NCBI GenBank assembly: GCA_902791945.1
Contig: CADAXR010000014.1
Coordinates: forward strand, 1 to 33,229
Length of the DNA: 33,229 bases
Direction: 5' to 3'
From: an uncultured Bacteroidia bacterium
Lineage (GTDB): Bacteria > Bacteroidota > Bacteroidia > Bacteroidales > UBA932
Numbering within the stretch: position 1 is the first letter of the stretch; every line of letters starts with the position of its first letter. Under the pieces are notes generated by a model. That model had not been told where the DNA came from and did no database searches. It saw only the letters and a program-made list of their open reading frames with translations. The position numbers and the translations under genes are program-made. Below, piece after piece: positions 16,283 to 25,727 of this stretch.

Positions 16283-16307
16283 TTGCGTAGAACGCAAAAA
16301 AATGCGT
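16283..16307 (+). promoter_or_regulatory. Three TGCGT half-sites at the PUL transcription start
   Basis: TTGCGT (16283-16288), AGA, ACGCAA (16292-16297) form a perfect 6-bp inverted repeat. A third half-site TGCGT lies at 16303-16307 and can pair with the middle one instead. This is a possible operator, or a switchable hairpin at the mRNA 5' end. Confidence 0.4.
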
Positions 16308-16330
16308 TCCTAAAAGGCCACAGACACGCA

Positions 16331-17923
16331 ATGACCAATCTAAGGATATGCGGCGCAATTAGTTGCCGTAAGATAAGTCTTTCATTACTGATGCTATGCG
16401 CATTGCTTTCAGCGTGCGCTCATAATTCCGGGCCCGGAGGAGAACCTTCCCGGGAGCCCAAGGATCCTATTACTGTCAGCAGGATTGCCCAGTCTCCGGA
16501 GGGTAAGCCTTATCTGGAAGTAGACGGAGAACCGTTCGCGCTTTACGGAGCGCAAATTAGGATTGACGTCTTCCGCTCGGTCGACAAGATGGAGTGGACC
16601 GAGATAGAGCCTTACTTCGAGACGGCCGCGAATCTCGGCCTCAACTGCGTTCAGGTCCCACTTCCTTGGAAATTTATAGAGCCGAAAGAGGACGAGTACA
16701 CATTCTACGAGGCAGACCAGATTCTTTCCCTGGCCAATAAATATGGCCTCAAAGTGGAACTTCTCTGGTTCAGTACCAATTTCATAGGCGACAGCTACAC
16801 CTGGCTGGTGCCTTCCTACATCCTCTCCAAGTCAGCCCTGCGTATGAAGCGCAGCGGCGACGGCGACTTCCACGGCCTATATGGCTACACCTACTCGATC
16901 CGTTTCGACGACCCGTGGGTGCTGGAGCGCGAGCGCCTGGCTCTCACAGAGCTGTTCGCCCACATCCGCGACTGGGACGAGGCCAACGGAAACAAGCATC
17001 CGGTCATCACCTGCCAGGTCCACAATGAGCCCGACGCCCTCGTCCGCTGGCGCATCGACGAGAAAAACATCTGCAACAAGGACGGCACCCCTCTTACCAA
17101 AGAAGACGGCTGGCAGATGACCCTCACCGCGCTTAACGCCGGCGGCAAGGCCGTCAAGGCGAGCGAATACCGTGTCGCGACAAGGACCAACATCATCTCC
17201 GGCAACGGAGTGATGGATTTCCCGCAGACTCCGGGTATCTCTCCCCGTGAGGTGGCGATGCAGGAGGGGATCGACTTCGTGAGTTTCGACCCGTATATGC
17301 AGACGGTCAACCAGATAGCGAAAGAGGTGGCCGCCTATGCCTCGATGGCCGGCAACTATCCGCTGATCGCCGAAAACAGGGGCGATTTCTCCAACACGGC
17401 CAGCCTTATGCTCGCAGCATCAGCCCTCGGCGGCGGCTACGACATCTACGATCTCGCCACCAGCCCGTACATCACTTCACACAGCGCTCCGCCTTTCAAT
17501 ACTGAGGGGATCTATTACTCCGACCTTCGTCCGAAGCCCCAGGTTGAGCAGGTCAAAGCCCTGCTAAAGGGACTCATTGCCGCCAACAAGGATGTCGCCC
17601 TCACTCCGACAAAGGATTTCGCCGCCTTCAACATCACGACGGACACTCCCAAGACATCCTGCCAGCAGCAGATCTGTACTTCCGGGGCCATTCTCAATTT
17701 CGAGACGTCGTCGGGCGCCCTCGCTTTCGTACTGGACCGCGGGACCCGACTTGTCGCCTTCTCGACGGCCGCGGCCACGCTCCGCGTCAGCGGCGGCACC
17801 GTTGCCGGCCATTCCGACGGCGTCATCACCCTGACTCCCGGCGTCGTGGCGGACCTGCCGTTCACCTCGTCGGGCGCCCAGACAAGCACTACCAAGAAAA
17901 ATATAGGAACAGCTTTCAATTAG
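16331..17923 (+). CDS. GH-A clan glycosidase-like lipoprotein (GH42/DUF4978-like)
   Basis: A 530-residue predicted outer-membrane lipoprotein (LSLLMLCALLSAC, Cys 29). From about residue 55 it carries a TIM-barrel glycosidase sequence (LEVDGEPFALYGAQIRIDVF, LNCVQVPLPWKFIEP, LKVELLWFSTNF). The clan GH-A acid/base motif is HNEP (Glu 233) and a second conserved Glu in IAENRGDF (Glu 348) is the likely nucleophile. A beta-rich tail from about 430 resembles the C-terminal part of DUF4978 proteins. It probably cleaves a beta-linked sugar, with a beta-galactosidase-type activity as one option; the exact family cannot be assigned by eye. ATG 16331 is chosen because upstream frame codons have only a TTG start and overlap the -7 box. 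It is the first gene of the PUL operon, 2 nt before susC. It is paralogous to the gene at 23050-24501. Confidence 0.84.
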   Translation: MTNLRICGAISCRKISLSLLMLCALLSACAHNSGPGGEPSREPKDPITVSRIAQSPEGKPYLEVDGEPFALYGAQIRIDVFRSVDKMEWTEIEPYFETAANLGLNCVQVPLPWKFIEPKEDEYTFYEADQILSLANKYGLKVELLWFSTNFIGDSYTWLVPSYILSKSALRMKRSGDGDFHGLYGYTYSIRFDDPWVLERERLALTELFAHIRDWDEANGNKHPVITCQVHNEPDALVRWRIDEKNICNKDGTPLTKEDGWQMTLTALNAGGKAVKASEYRVATRTNIISGNGVMDFPQTPGISPREVAMQEGIDFVSFDPYMQTVNQIAKEVAAYASMAGNYPLIAENRGDFSNTASLMLAASALGGGYDIYDLATSPYITSHSAPPFNTEGIYYSDLRPKPQVEQVKALLKGLIAANKDVALTPTKDFAAFNITTDTPKTSCQQQICTSGAILNFETSSGALAFVLDRGTRLVAFSTAAATLRVSGGTVAGHSDGVITLTPGVVADLPFTSSGAQTSTTKKNIGTAFN

Positions 17924-17925
17924 CG

Positions 17926-20900
17926 ATGAAAAAACTACTGATCCTTCTATCCCTGTTATGTCTCGCTCCCGGGCTTTTGACAGCCCAGCAGCGATACTCC
18001 GGCAGGGTGACTGACGAAAAAGGGGAGCCGGTGCCCGGCGCCTCCGTCGTCGGGACACTCTCCGGCAAGCCGGTCGGAGCCGTGACCGGCCAGGACGGCA
18101 CCTGGACGCTCAGCGCCGACCCCGGCGAAGCGCTCACCTTCAGCTGTCTGGGATACACCACCCAGCAAAAGTCTCCTTCCGAGAGCGCCATCGTCGTCCT
18201 TGCCGACGATATGGAGATGCTTGAGGAGACGGTCGTTGTCGGTTTCGCGACCCAGAAGAGGATTAACCTCACGGGATCCGTTTCCACGGTGGAGTCCACT
18301 CAGCTCCAGAACATCCCCGTCGGCAACACCGTCCTCGCCCTCCAGGGCCAGGTCCCGGGGCTCAATATCAAGCAGCGCAGCGGCCAGCTTTACGGCCGTG
18401 AGCCATATATGAACCTCCGTGGCCAGGGGACCATCGGCGAGGGCTCCAGCGGCAGTATGCTCATCCTCATCGACGGAATGGAGGGAGACATCTACTCCAT
18501 CAACCCGCAGGATATCGAGAACATCTCCATCCTCAAGGATGCCGCCGCATCGTCAATCTACGGCTCTCGCGCGCCCTTCGGTGTGATGCTCATCACAACC
18601 AAGAAGGGCGGCGACGGCAAGGTGTCCATCAACTACAACAACAGTTTCCGTTTCAGCTCCCCGCTGAACCTGCCTTCTTCGGCCGACTCGTATTCCTGGG
18701 CGCTCTATTTCAATGAGGCGGCTCACAACGACGGCAACGGCGACGACATCTCCGCCGCCCGCCTGCAGAGGATAAAGGACTATATGGACGGTGTCATTTC
18801 CTATAACACCATCCCCGTCGGCAAGCAGTGGGGCACGGCCTACACCGAGGGCAACGACAATATCGACTACTACGACGTCTTCTGGAAGGATGTCACATTC
18901 GCCCACGAGCACAACCTGAGCATCTCAGGCGGCCTCCCGAAAGTGAATTATTTCATTTCGGCCAACTATCTCAAGGAAGACGGCCTCCTCAACTGGAAGG
19001 ACCTCGACGGCCTGCGGAGAGTCAATGTGTTCGGCAAGGTCGAGGCTCATCCGTTCAAATTTATGGACGTCAGCTACAGCAGCCGCTTTATCTGGGAGAA
19101 TTACCACGAACCTACCGTCCTGTCCGACGACATACTCCAGTATTTCGGCCAGTATCTGTGGCCGGTCGCCCCTCTGTACGACCCCAACGGCATCCTGTTC
19201 AACGACCTTGCCCTCCGTTTCACCCAGGGTGGCCAGCGTACCATTAGTAACATCACCTCGACGCACCAGTTCAACCTCACCCTCAAGCCGCTTCCCGGCT
19301 GGAGGATAGTCGGTGACGTCAACTACAGGTACCGTTCCTATTTCAACACCGTCGTTGACAGGGAGGTCTGGCAGACCTGTGTTGACGGCGTGTCCAAGGG
19401 ATCCAGCTGGGACGACGGGACCGGCGTCGCCAACGACGACGGCCGCAACCAGTACCTGAACATCAACGCCTACACCGATTACGAGAAGGAGATTGCCGGG
19501 CACTATTTCAAGGTCCTCGTCGGTTTCCAGTCGGAGCTTTACCGGGTCAACACCACTTATGCCCGCAAGGCCGGGCTCATCGTCCCTTCGATGCCGGCCC
19601 TCGACACCACATCGGGCATCATCAACGGAGAAAAAGTTACCCCGAACGTTTCCGGCGGGATGGCTTCCTGGCGGACCGCTGGCTTCTTCGGCCGTATCAA
19701 CTATAACTACAAGGAGCGCTACCTGCTTGAAGTCAACCTCCGCTACGACGGCTCGTCGCGCTTTGCGCGCGAGAACCGCTGGGGCCTCTTCCCCTCCGTT
19801 TCCCTCGGCTACAACATAGCCAAGGAAGACTTCTTCGCCCCGGCGCGCCCGTGGATAAGCACCTTGAAGATAAGGGCGTCCTACGGCTCCCTGGGCAACC
19901 AGAACACCAATTCCTACTATCCTACCTACGAGCTGATGGGCTACGCCAACTCCGCCGGCGGCTGGCTTATCGACGGCGAGAAGCAGAACATCGCCTGGCC
20001 GGCCGGCAAGGTGAGCAGCAACCTCACCTGGGAGAAGATCAAGTCGTGGGATGTGGGATTTGATTTCAGCGCGCTCAAGGACCGTCTCTACGGTTCGTTC
20101 GACTGGTTCATCCGCAGGACGACCGATATGGTCGGTCCCGCTGACGAGCTGCCTGTCATTTTCGGTACCGCCGTGCCGAAATCCAACAACACCGACCTTG
20201 AGTCCCGCGGCTTCGAGCTGGAAATCGGCTGGAAGGACCGCGCCTGGGGCCAGTTTGACTACGGCATCCGTTTCGTCCTCTCCGACGCGGTGACAAAGAT
20301 CAAGCGCTACTCCAACCCTTCCCGTACCCTCGGGACCTACTACGAAGGGATGATCCTCGGCGACTTCTACGGCTACGAGACCATCGGCATCGCCAAGACC
20401 GACGATGAGATGCTCGAGCACCTTATCACCCTGCCGGAAGGCGGCCAGAGCGCCCTCGGCAACAACTGGCAGGCCGGTGACATCATGTACCGCGACCTCA
20501 ACGGAGACGGCAAGATCGACTCCGGCGCCTGGACGATCGACGACCACGGAGACCTCCGTATCATCGGAAACAGCACGCCCCGGTTCAACTTCGGCCTCGA
20601 CCTGACCGCCGCCTGGAAGGGAATCGACCTCCGTCTGTTCTTCCAGGGCGTCGGTCTCCGCCAGTATTTTGAGGACAGCAAGTATTTCTTCGGATCCCGC
20701 GGCTGGAGCAAGTGGGGTACTATGGTGCTGAAACCTCACCTCGATTACTTCAGGGATGATCCCGACAATCCTCTCGGCCTTAACACCGACAGTTATTATC
20801 CCCGTCCTTACCTGGATTCCACGAAGAACGTACAGTGGCAGACGCGCTACGTCCAGAACGCATCCTATATCCGCCTCAAGAACCTGACCCTGGGCTACAC

Positions 20901-21087
20901 ACTCCCGCAGGAGATAACCCAGAAGTTCAAGGTGCAGGCGCTGCGCTTCTATTTCTCGGGAGAGAATCTGTTCACCCTCACCCCGATGACCAAACTGTTC
21001 GACCCTGAGACCATCGGAGAAAACGACCAGGGCAATGTCTATCCGCTCACCCGTACCTATTCCTGCGGTGTCAGCATAACGTTCTAA
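17926..21087 (+). CDS. susC: SusC/RagA family TonB-linked outer-membrane transporter
   Basis: A 1053-residue protein. The signal peptide (MKKLLILLSLLCLAPGLLTA) is followed by a CarboxypepD_reg-like domain (YSGRVTDEKGEPVPGASVVG), the TonB-box region (EETVVVGFATQKRINLTGSV) and a plug with the family signatures (VLALQGQVPGLNIKQRSGQ, ILIDGMEG, NISILKDAAASSIYGSRAPFGV, LITTKKG). The barrel ends in TRTYSCGVSITF. There is no N-terminal STN domain, so it is not of the FecIR-signalling type. It forms the pump with the SusD lipoprotein encoded 4 nt downstream and imports oligosaccharides made by the two flanking glycosidase-like lipoproteins. Length is normal for the family. Confidence 0.98.
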   Translation: MKKLLILLSLLCLAPGLLTAQQRYSGRVTDEKGEPVPGASVVGTLSGKPVGAVTGQDGTWTLSADPGEALTFSCLGYTTQQKSPSESAIVVLADDMEMLEETVVVGFATQKRINLTGSVSTVESTQLQNIPVGNTVLALQGQVPGLNIKQRSGQLYGREPYMNLRGQGTIGEGSSGSMLILIDGMEGDIYSINPQDIENISILKDAAASSIYGSRAPFGVMLITTKKGGDGKVSINYNNSFRFSSPLNLPSSADSYSWALYFNEAAHNDGNGDDISAARLQRIKDYMDGVISYNTIPVGKQWGTAYTEGNDNIDYYDVFWKDVTFAHEHNLSISGGLPKVNYFISANYLKEDGLLNWKDLDGLRRVNVFGKVEAHPFKFMDVSYSSRFIWENYHEPTVLSDDILQYFGQYLWPVAPLYDPNGILFNDLALRFTQGGQRTISNITSTHQFNLTLKPLPGWRIVGDVNYRYRSYFNTVVDREVWQTCVDGVSKGSSWDDGTGVANDDGRNQYLNINAYTDYEKEIAGHYFKVLVGFQSELYRVNTTYARKAGLIVPSMPALDTTSGIINGEKVTPNVSGGMASWRTAGFFGRINYNYKERYLLEVNLRYDGSSRFARENRWGLFPSVSLGYNIAKEDFFAPARPWISTLKIRASYGSLGNQNTNSYYPTYELMGYANSAGGWLIDGEKQNIAWPAGKVSSNLTWEKIKSWDVGFDFSALKDRLYGSFDWFIRRTTDMVGPADELPVIFGTAVPKSNNTDLESRGFELEIGWKDRAWGQFDYGIRFVLSDAVTKIKRYSNPSRTLGTYYEGMILGDFYGYETIGIAKTDDEMLEHLITLPEGGQSALGNNWQAGDIMYRDLNGDGKIDSGAWTIDDHGDLRIIGNSTPRFNFGLDLTAAWKGIDLRLFFQGVGLRQYFEDSKYFFGSRGWSKWGTMVLKPHLDYFRDDPDNPLGLNTDSYYPRPYLDSTKNVQWQTRYVQNASYIRLKNLTLGYTLPQEITQKFKVQALRFYFSGENLFTLTPMTKLFDPETIGENDQGNVYPLTRTYSCGVSITF

Positions 21088-21091
21088 GGCC

Positions 21092-23053
21092 ATGAAAAAG
21101 TATATCTGCATATTTTTAGCGGCCACGGCGGCCCTTTCCGCCTGCAATAAGTTCCTCGACCTCAAGCCCGAGTCCAGCCTGTCGCCGGCGCAGTACCTGA
21201 CGACGGAAGACAACGTGGCTTCCTATGCGACTGACCTTTACAATGTCCTTCCGGTCCACGGCGAGACGAGCTGGGGCATATGGAAAAACGACGCTGCAAC
21301 TGACAATATGGCCTACAGCGACCCGAGCGACATCTTCGCTCCCGGCTACTGGAAGGTCGGACAGACCGGCGGAAGCTGGTCCTTCACCGAGATCTATCGC
21401 TGCAACTATTTCTTTGACAACGTTCTGGAGAATTTCCAGGCCGGAAAGATCACCGGAAGCGCCGACAATATCCGCCACTACATAGGCGAGGTCTATTTCT
21501 TCAGGGCCTGGTGCTATTTCGTTAAACTAAAGGCTCTCGGCGATTTCCCCATAGTGACGACCTGCCTCGGAGACGACCTCGATGAACTGACGCAGGCCAG
21601 CATCCGCCAGCCGCGCAATGTCGTGGCGAGGTTCATCCTCGAAGACCTCGACACCGCCATCGGCCTCCTGAAGGACGTCCCGCCGAAGGGTGGCTCGAAC
21701 CGCATTTCCCGCGACTGCGCCCATATGCTAAAATCCCGCGTGGCCCTCTACGAAGGGACCTGGGAGAAATACTTCAAGGGTACCGCCTTCGTTCCGGGCG
21801 GCCCGTCCTGGCCCGGCGCCTCAACCTGGCCCGATTTCGCCTACGAGAGCGGCGACATCGACTCGGAGATCGAGTATTTCCTCGGCATCGCGATGGATGA
21901 GTCCAAGATCATAGCCGACAAATATCCGCTGACAGAAAACACGGGACAGTTCCAGAACTCGCCGTCTGCGACGCCCAATCCGTACTTTGATATGTTCGGT
22001 GCGGAGGATATGAGCGTCTATCCGGAGGTCCTTCTCTGGAAGCAGTACTCAGTGTCCGAGGGCGTGACCAATTCCGTGGTGGAATTCGCCGCCGCCGGCA
22101 ACCAGGGCTTCGGCACGACCAAGAGTATGGTGGACGCCTTCGTTATGGAGAGCGGCACCCCCATCTACGCTTCCGCCCTCTACCCGGGCGACACCGACCT
22201 TCTGCGGGTGACCGAGGGCCGTGATTCGAGGGCGCGTCTTTTCATCAAGCGCCCCGGCGACACCAACCTCCATGGAGACAGCGGTCCCGAGTCGTATGCG
22301 GTTGAACCCTGGCCCAACCTGGTCAATTCGACCGCGTCTATGAAGTACACCACCGGCTATGCCCTCCGCAAGGGCCTCAACTTCGACGGCGCGCAGTCCA
22401 ACAGGAACAAGAGCGTCGTCGGCTGCATCATTTTCCGCGCCGCGGAGGCATATCTGAACTATATTGAAGCCTGCTACGAAAAGACCGGGGCCATAGACAC
22501 TGACGCCGACAAATACTGGCGGGCCATCCGCAAGCGGGCCGGCATAGCCGAGGATTACAACGTGACGGTGAATGCCACCGACATGACCAAAGAGAGCAAG
22601 ACCGACTGGGGCGCCTGGTCGGCCGGAGTGCTGGTGGACAAGACCCTGTTCAACATCCGTCGCGAGCGTCGCTGCGAGCTGATGGCGGAAGGATTCCGCC
22701 CGGACGACGTGCGTCGCTGGAGGGCTATGGACCAGATGATCGATGTCCCGTATCACCCTCTCGGCGTCAACCTCTGGGCATCCCTCGCTACAAATCCCGA
22801 CTTCCTCGCGATGAACAACAACAATCTCAGGGAGAACGAAAATGTCTCCCCGAGGAGTTTCAGCACTTATTACGCACCGTACCATATCCTGGCCAACAAC
22901 CGTGTCTATGACGGCTATCGCTGGAATATGGCCCATTACCTCGATCCTATAGCCGTTCAGCACTTCCTGATAACAGGAGGCGGCACGGTCGAGGGGTCGG
23001 TGCTTTACCAGAATCCCGGCTGGCCCACCCGTGCCGGACAAGGAGCTCAATGA
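21092..23053 (+). CDS. susD: SusD/RagB family nutrient-binding lipoprotein
   Basis: A 653-residue surface lipoprotein (lipobox ATAALSAC, Cys 18) that forms the lid on the SusC channel and binds the glycan. Hallmarks are NKFLDLKPESSLSPAQYLTT after the Cys, the TPR-like helices (RHYIGEVYFFRAWCYFVKLK, FRAAEAYLNYIEACYEK) and a late RRERRCELMAEGFRPDDVRR segment typical of SusD C-terminal halves. It begins 4 nt after susC and its TGA overlaps the start of the next gene (ATGATGA), a sign of coupled translation. At 653 residues it is at the long end of the family, and extra loops probably shape ligand specificity. Confidence 0.97.
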   Translation: MKKYICIFLAATAALSACNKFLDLKPESSLSPAQYLTTEDNVASYATDLYNVLPVHGETSWGIWKNDAATDNMAYSDPSDIFAPGYWKVGQTGGSWSFTEIYRCNYFFDNVLENFQAGKITGSADNIRHYIGEVYFFRAWCYFVKLKALGDFPIVTTCLGDDLDELTQASIRQPRNVVARFILEDLDTAIGLLKDVPPKGGSNRISRDCAHMLKSRVALYEGTWEKYFKGTAFVPGGPSWPGASTWPDFAYESGDIDSEIEYFLGIAMDESKIIADKYPLTENTGQFQNSPSATPNPYFDMFGAEDMSVYPEVLLWKQYSVSEGVTNSVVEFAAAGNQGFGTTKSMVDAFVMESGTPIYASALYPGDTDLLRVTEGRDSRARLFIKRPGDTNLHGDSGPESYAVEPWPNLVNSTASMKYTTGYALRKGLNFDGAQSNRNKSVVGCIIFRAAEAYLNYIEACYEKTGAIDTDADKYWRAIRKRAGIAEDYNVTVNATDMTKESKTDWGAWSAGVLVDKTLFNIRRERRCELMAEGFRPDDVRRWRAMDQMIDVPYHPLGVNLWASLATNPDFLAMNNNNLRENENVSPRSFSTYYAPYHILANNRVYDGYRWNMAHYLDPIAVQHFLITGGGTVEGSVLYQNPGWPTRAGQGAQ

Positions 23054-24501
23054 TGAGACGTCTGCTGATACTGTCCCTGGCACTTTTTGCCACCTCCTGC
23101 TCTCCGACCGTCAAGGGCGGAGAAGGGGAGACGCCCGCCGACCGTCCTTACCGGCTTACGGTGGACGGCAAGCCGTTCCTGATGCTGGGAGCCCAGCTCA
23201 GGACCGACTTCTTCCGTGACCTTGACCACAAGGGCTACGACGAGCTGGACATCTATTTCTCCCTTGCTGCCAGTCTCAATATCACCGTGGTGCAGATCGC
23301 CGTTCCCTGGCGCTATGTCGAGACAAGCTATGACGAGTACACCGACGAGGCCGTGCGCGCCTACATCGATTACTGTGAGAAATATGGCCTGAAGGCCGAG
23401 TTCCTCTGGTTCGGCAGCTATATGTGCGGCTACTCCGTTGAGGGATATATCCCCGACTACGTCGTCTCCGACTCGGCGACTTACCCCCGCTATGACGGGG
23501 GATGGGACGGCTGGCTCGGCTGGACTTTCTACCTGAAGCCGGGCACGTCCGCCCTGCTCGAGCGCGAGTCCAAGGCGATGGGCAAGATGATGGAGTTTAT
23601 CGATGCGTACGACAAGCAGCTTGGCAGTCCCCACACCGTCATTGGCATACAGGTCGAAAACGAACCCGATATGCTGGCCTCCCGCCATTATACGACCCTT
23701 CATATGGCCTCGGCCGACCTTTGGCCGCCGCTTCTACATCACCTCGAAGTTATCGGCAAGGCCGTCAAGAGTTCACCTTATGACTGCTACACCCGCGTCA
23801 ATATGACCCTTGATGAGGGCTACGATAAGTGGGCCCCTCAGGTGGCCAGGCGCGATGGGATCGATTACGTTGGCCTGGATCCGTACGTCGCCGACGTGGA
23901 CAGGATAGGTTCACTGATGGACTTTCTCGGGACTATCCCGGGCAACTTCTCCCACGTCGCTGAGAACGGCGGGGAATACTACAACAACGACGTAATGACC
24001 CTCAAGGCCCTTTCGAAGGGGGCCGGATATGAGGTGTTCGAGGTTGTCACGACGCCGGATCCGCAGCTGGCCGACTGGACCCTCCGCGGCGTCTATAACC
24101 CCGACTTCACGCCTAAGGGGCAGACCCAGCGCCTCATCAATGCCTACGCCATTTTCAAGGGCGCCTGGTACGATTTCGCGACCGCGGCAGTGGAGAAAAT
24201 CCACCCCTTCAACGTGGTTAAATCCGAAGGTCAGGAGAGCACTTCCGAGACTGCACAACTCGCCTCCGGTACTCTGACGTGGAGCACCACCTCCCGGGGT
24301 ATCGCCTTCGCCATCGAAGGGGACGGTTACATCACCGCCGCTTCGACCAAAGCCGACAGGATGACTTTCAGCATAACCCCCCGTTCGGCCGAGAAGGGGC
24401 ATTATGACAAAGACGGTAAATGGCTCCCTGCAGGGGCGGTCCCGTTCGACGGGGGCGTTCTTTCGATGGAAGCCGGTATCATATACAGAATTACACCATA
24501 A
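23050..24501 (+). CDS. Second GH-A clan glycosidase-like lipoprotein (GH42/DUF4978-like)
   Basis: A 483-residue lipoprotein (LILSLALFATSC, Cys 17). It is a paralogue of the first PUL gene product, sharing the opening (LTVDGKPFLMLGAQLRTDFF against LEVDGEPFALYGAQIRIDVF), the LKAEFLWFGS strand, VENEPDML (Glu 205, acid/base) and VAENGGEY (Glu 305, likely nucleophile). Both catalytic Glu are present, so an active enzyme is expected. Regions around the substrate pocket differ (GGWDGWLGWTFYLKPG here), which suggests a different linkage or position on the same glycan. The start overlaps the susD stop. ATG 23050 or the adjacent ATG 23053 are equivalent. Its TAA shares a base with the ATG of the next gene. 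Family assignment is by recall and motif, not by search. Confidence 0.83.
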   Translation: MMRRLLILSLALFATSCSPTVKGGEGETPADRPYRLTVDGKPFLMLGAQLRTDFFRDLDHKGYDELDIYFSLAASLNITVVQIAVPWRYVETSYDEYTDEAVRAYIDYCEKYGLKAEFLWFGSYMCGYSVEGYIPDYVVSDSATYPRYDGGWDGWLGWTFYLKPGTSALLERESKAMGKMMEFIDAYDKQLGSPHTVIGIQVENEPDMLASRHYTTLHMASADLWPPLLHHLEVIGKAVKSSPYDCYTRVNMTLDEGYDKWAPQVARRDGIDYVGLDPYVADVDRIGSLMDFLGTIPGNFSHVAENGGEYYNNDVMTLKALSKGAGYEVFEVVTTPDPQLADWTLRGVYNPDFTPKGQTQRLINAYAIFKGAWYDFATAAVEKIHPFNVVKSEGQESTSETAQLASGTLTWSTTSRGIAFAIEGDGYITAASTKADRMTFSITPRSAEKGHYDKDGKWLPAGAVPFDGGVLSMEAGIIYRITP

Positions 24502-25721
24502 TGAAAGCTAAACATTTGATTTACGGCATAGCCGCCTGTCTGATTGCGCTCTCCTGCAACAAGTCGCAGGGGACCCTTTCTACGGATATGGATGAAATCG
24601 TTATGGATTACGAGGGAGGAAACATCAATGTTAAGGTTACCTGCAATGTCGAGACCCTCACCACTGTCACCTATGAGGAAGGCGAAGACTGGATTTTCGT
24701 CCTTCCCAGGCACCTCTGGGGCAACGGCACCCTTTCGATGACCATCAACCGTTACTCGGGGACCGCCGCCGACCGCCACGCCGTAGCGACCATTGTCGGC
24801 AACGGCGTGCAGAAGGAGATCCGCATTACCCAGACCCATAAACCGAGGCCCGGTGCGACCGACCTCGACCTCGACAGGATGAATATCTACGCGGATGTCG
24901 AAGGCGGCACCTGGACCATCGGCGTCGCCACGGCCAAGACCTGGACCGTCACCTCTCCCGCATCCTGGTGCAAAGTCACAGGAGGCAACGTGACCGGCGA
25001 CGGGCAGTTTACCGTGACCGTGGAGCCCTCGACGGATTACCAGTACAGGACCGCCGAGGTTAAAGTCAGCGCCGACGAGCTCGAGCGCATCCTGCTTGTC
25101 CAGCACGTCGGTACGAAGATAGGCAACGTTGTCTGGGCTAACGCCAATGTTGACGATCCCGACACCTTCGGCGCCAACTGCGAGGTCCGCGGCAAGCTCT
25201 ACCAGTACAACAGCAAGGTCGCCTATCCTTCCTACGCCGCCAATGACCACGCATCGAGCACCGATCCTGTTCCCGGCTTTGTCACGGGCGAGTACGACGT
25301 GATGAGCGAGACCTGGAAGGAGGAGAACGACCCCTGCCCCGACGGCTGGCGCGTCCCTACCATCGACGAGCTTGCCAGTCTGATCGGTGCCGGTGAGTCC
25401 ACGCCCCGCTTCTGGTTCGATTACTGGATGATTAAGGAGCGTGCCGTCGCCGGAGCATACGTCGGACTGGACCGCGTTATCCTTCAGGACGAAGTGACCA
25501 AGGACGATATGAAGGGTGCCATCTTCATCCCTCAGACCGGCCGTATCGACCGCTTCAGCGGCAAGATGGACGACTGGTGGGATGTGGCCCTCTGGAGTTG
25601 CACGAACGTCGGACAGACCTGGGATATGCGCTACGTGTGGATGAACGGAAACCAGGATTACAGCATCACCGACTGGGCCGGCTCACGCTACGGCCAGGGC
25701 GTGCGTTGCGTTAAGAAATAG
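24501..25721 (+). CDS. BACON-domain lipoprotein with C-terminal FISUMP (Fib_succ_major) domain
   Basis: A 406-residue lipoprotein (YGIAACLIALSC, Cys 19). Two BACON-like beta-sandwich domains follow: about 25-112 (GGNINVKVTCNVETLTT to KEIRITQTHK) and about 116-205 (GGTWTIGVATAKTWTV to ILLVQHVG). BACON domains in PUL proteins are thought to act as surface spacers or in glycan/mucin binding. Residues about 210-406 match the Fibrobacter succinogenes major paralogous domain (DPCPDGWRVPTIDELASLIG, ending GSRYGQGVRCVKK). No catalytic residues are recognisable. It is probably a surface glycan-binding protein of this PUL. ATG 24501 overlaps the preceding stop by one base and directly opens the lipoprotein signal. 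The next gene starts 6 nt after its stop. Confidence 0.86.
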   Translation: MKAKHLIYGIAACLIALSCNKSQGTLSTDMDEIVMDYEGGNINVKVTCNVETLTTVTYEEGEDWIFVLPRHLWGNGTLSMTINRYSGTAADRHAVATIVGNGVQKEIRITQTHKPRPGATDLDLDRMNIYADVEGGTWTIGVATAKTWTVTSPASWCKVTGGNVTGDGQFTVTVEPSTDYQYRTAEVKVSADELERILLVQHVGTKIGNVVWANANVDDPDTFGANCEVRGKLYQYNSKVAYPSYAANDHASSTDPVPGFVTGEYDVMSETWKEENDPCPDGWRVPTIDELASLIGAGESTPRFWFDYWMIKERAVAGAYVGLDRVILQDEVTKDDMKGAIFIPQTGRIDRFSGKMDDWWDVALWSCTNVGQTWDMRYVWMNGNQDYSITDWAGSRYGQGVRCVKK

Positions 25722-25727
25722 TGACCT

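Noticed and set aside
18925-21213. A 762-codon open frame on the minus strand, antisense to susC
   Set aside because: Such long antisense frames are common in GC-rich genes with biased third positions. The plus strand has the full SusC signatures, and the antisense translation shows no domain or signal peptide.
22049-23083. A 344-codon minus-strand frame opposite susD
   Set aside because: It overlaps the well-supported susD and the next gene start, with no promoter or family signature.
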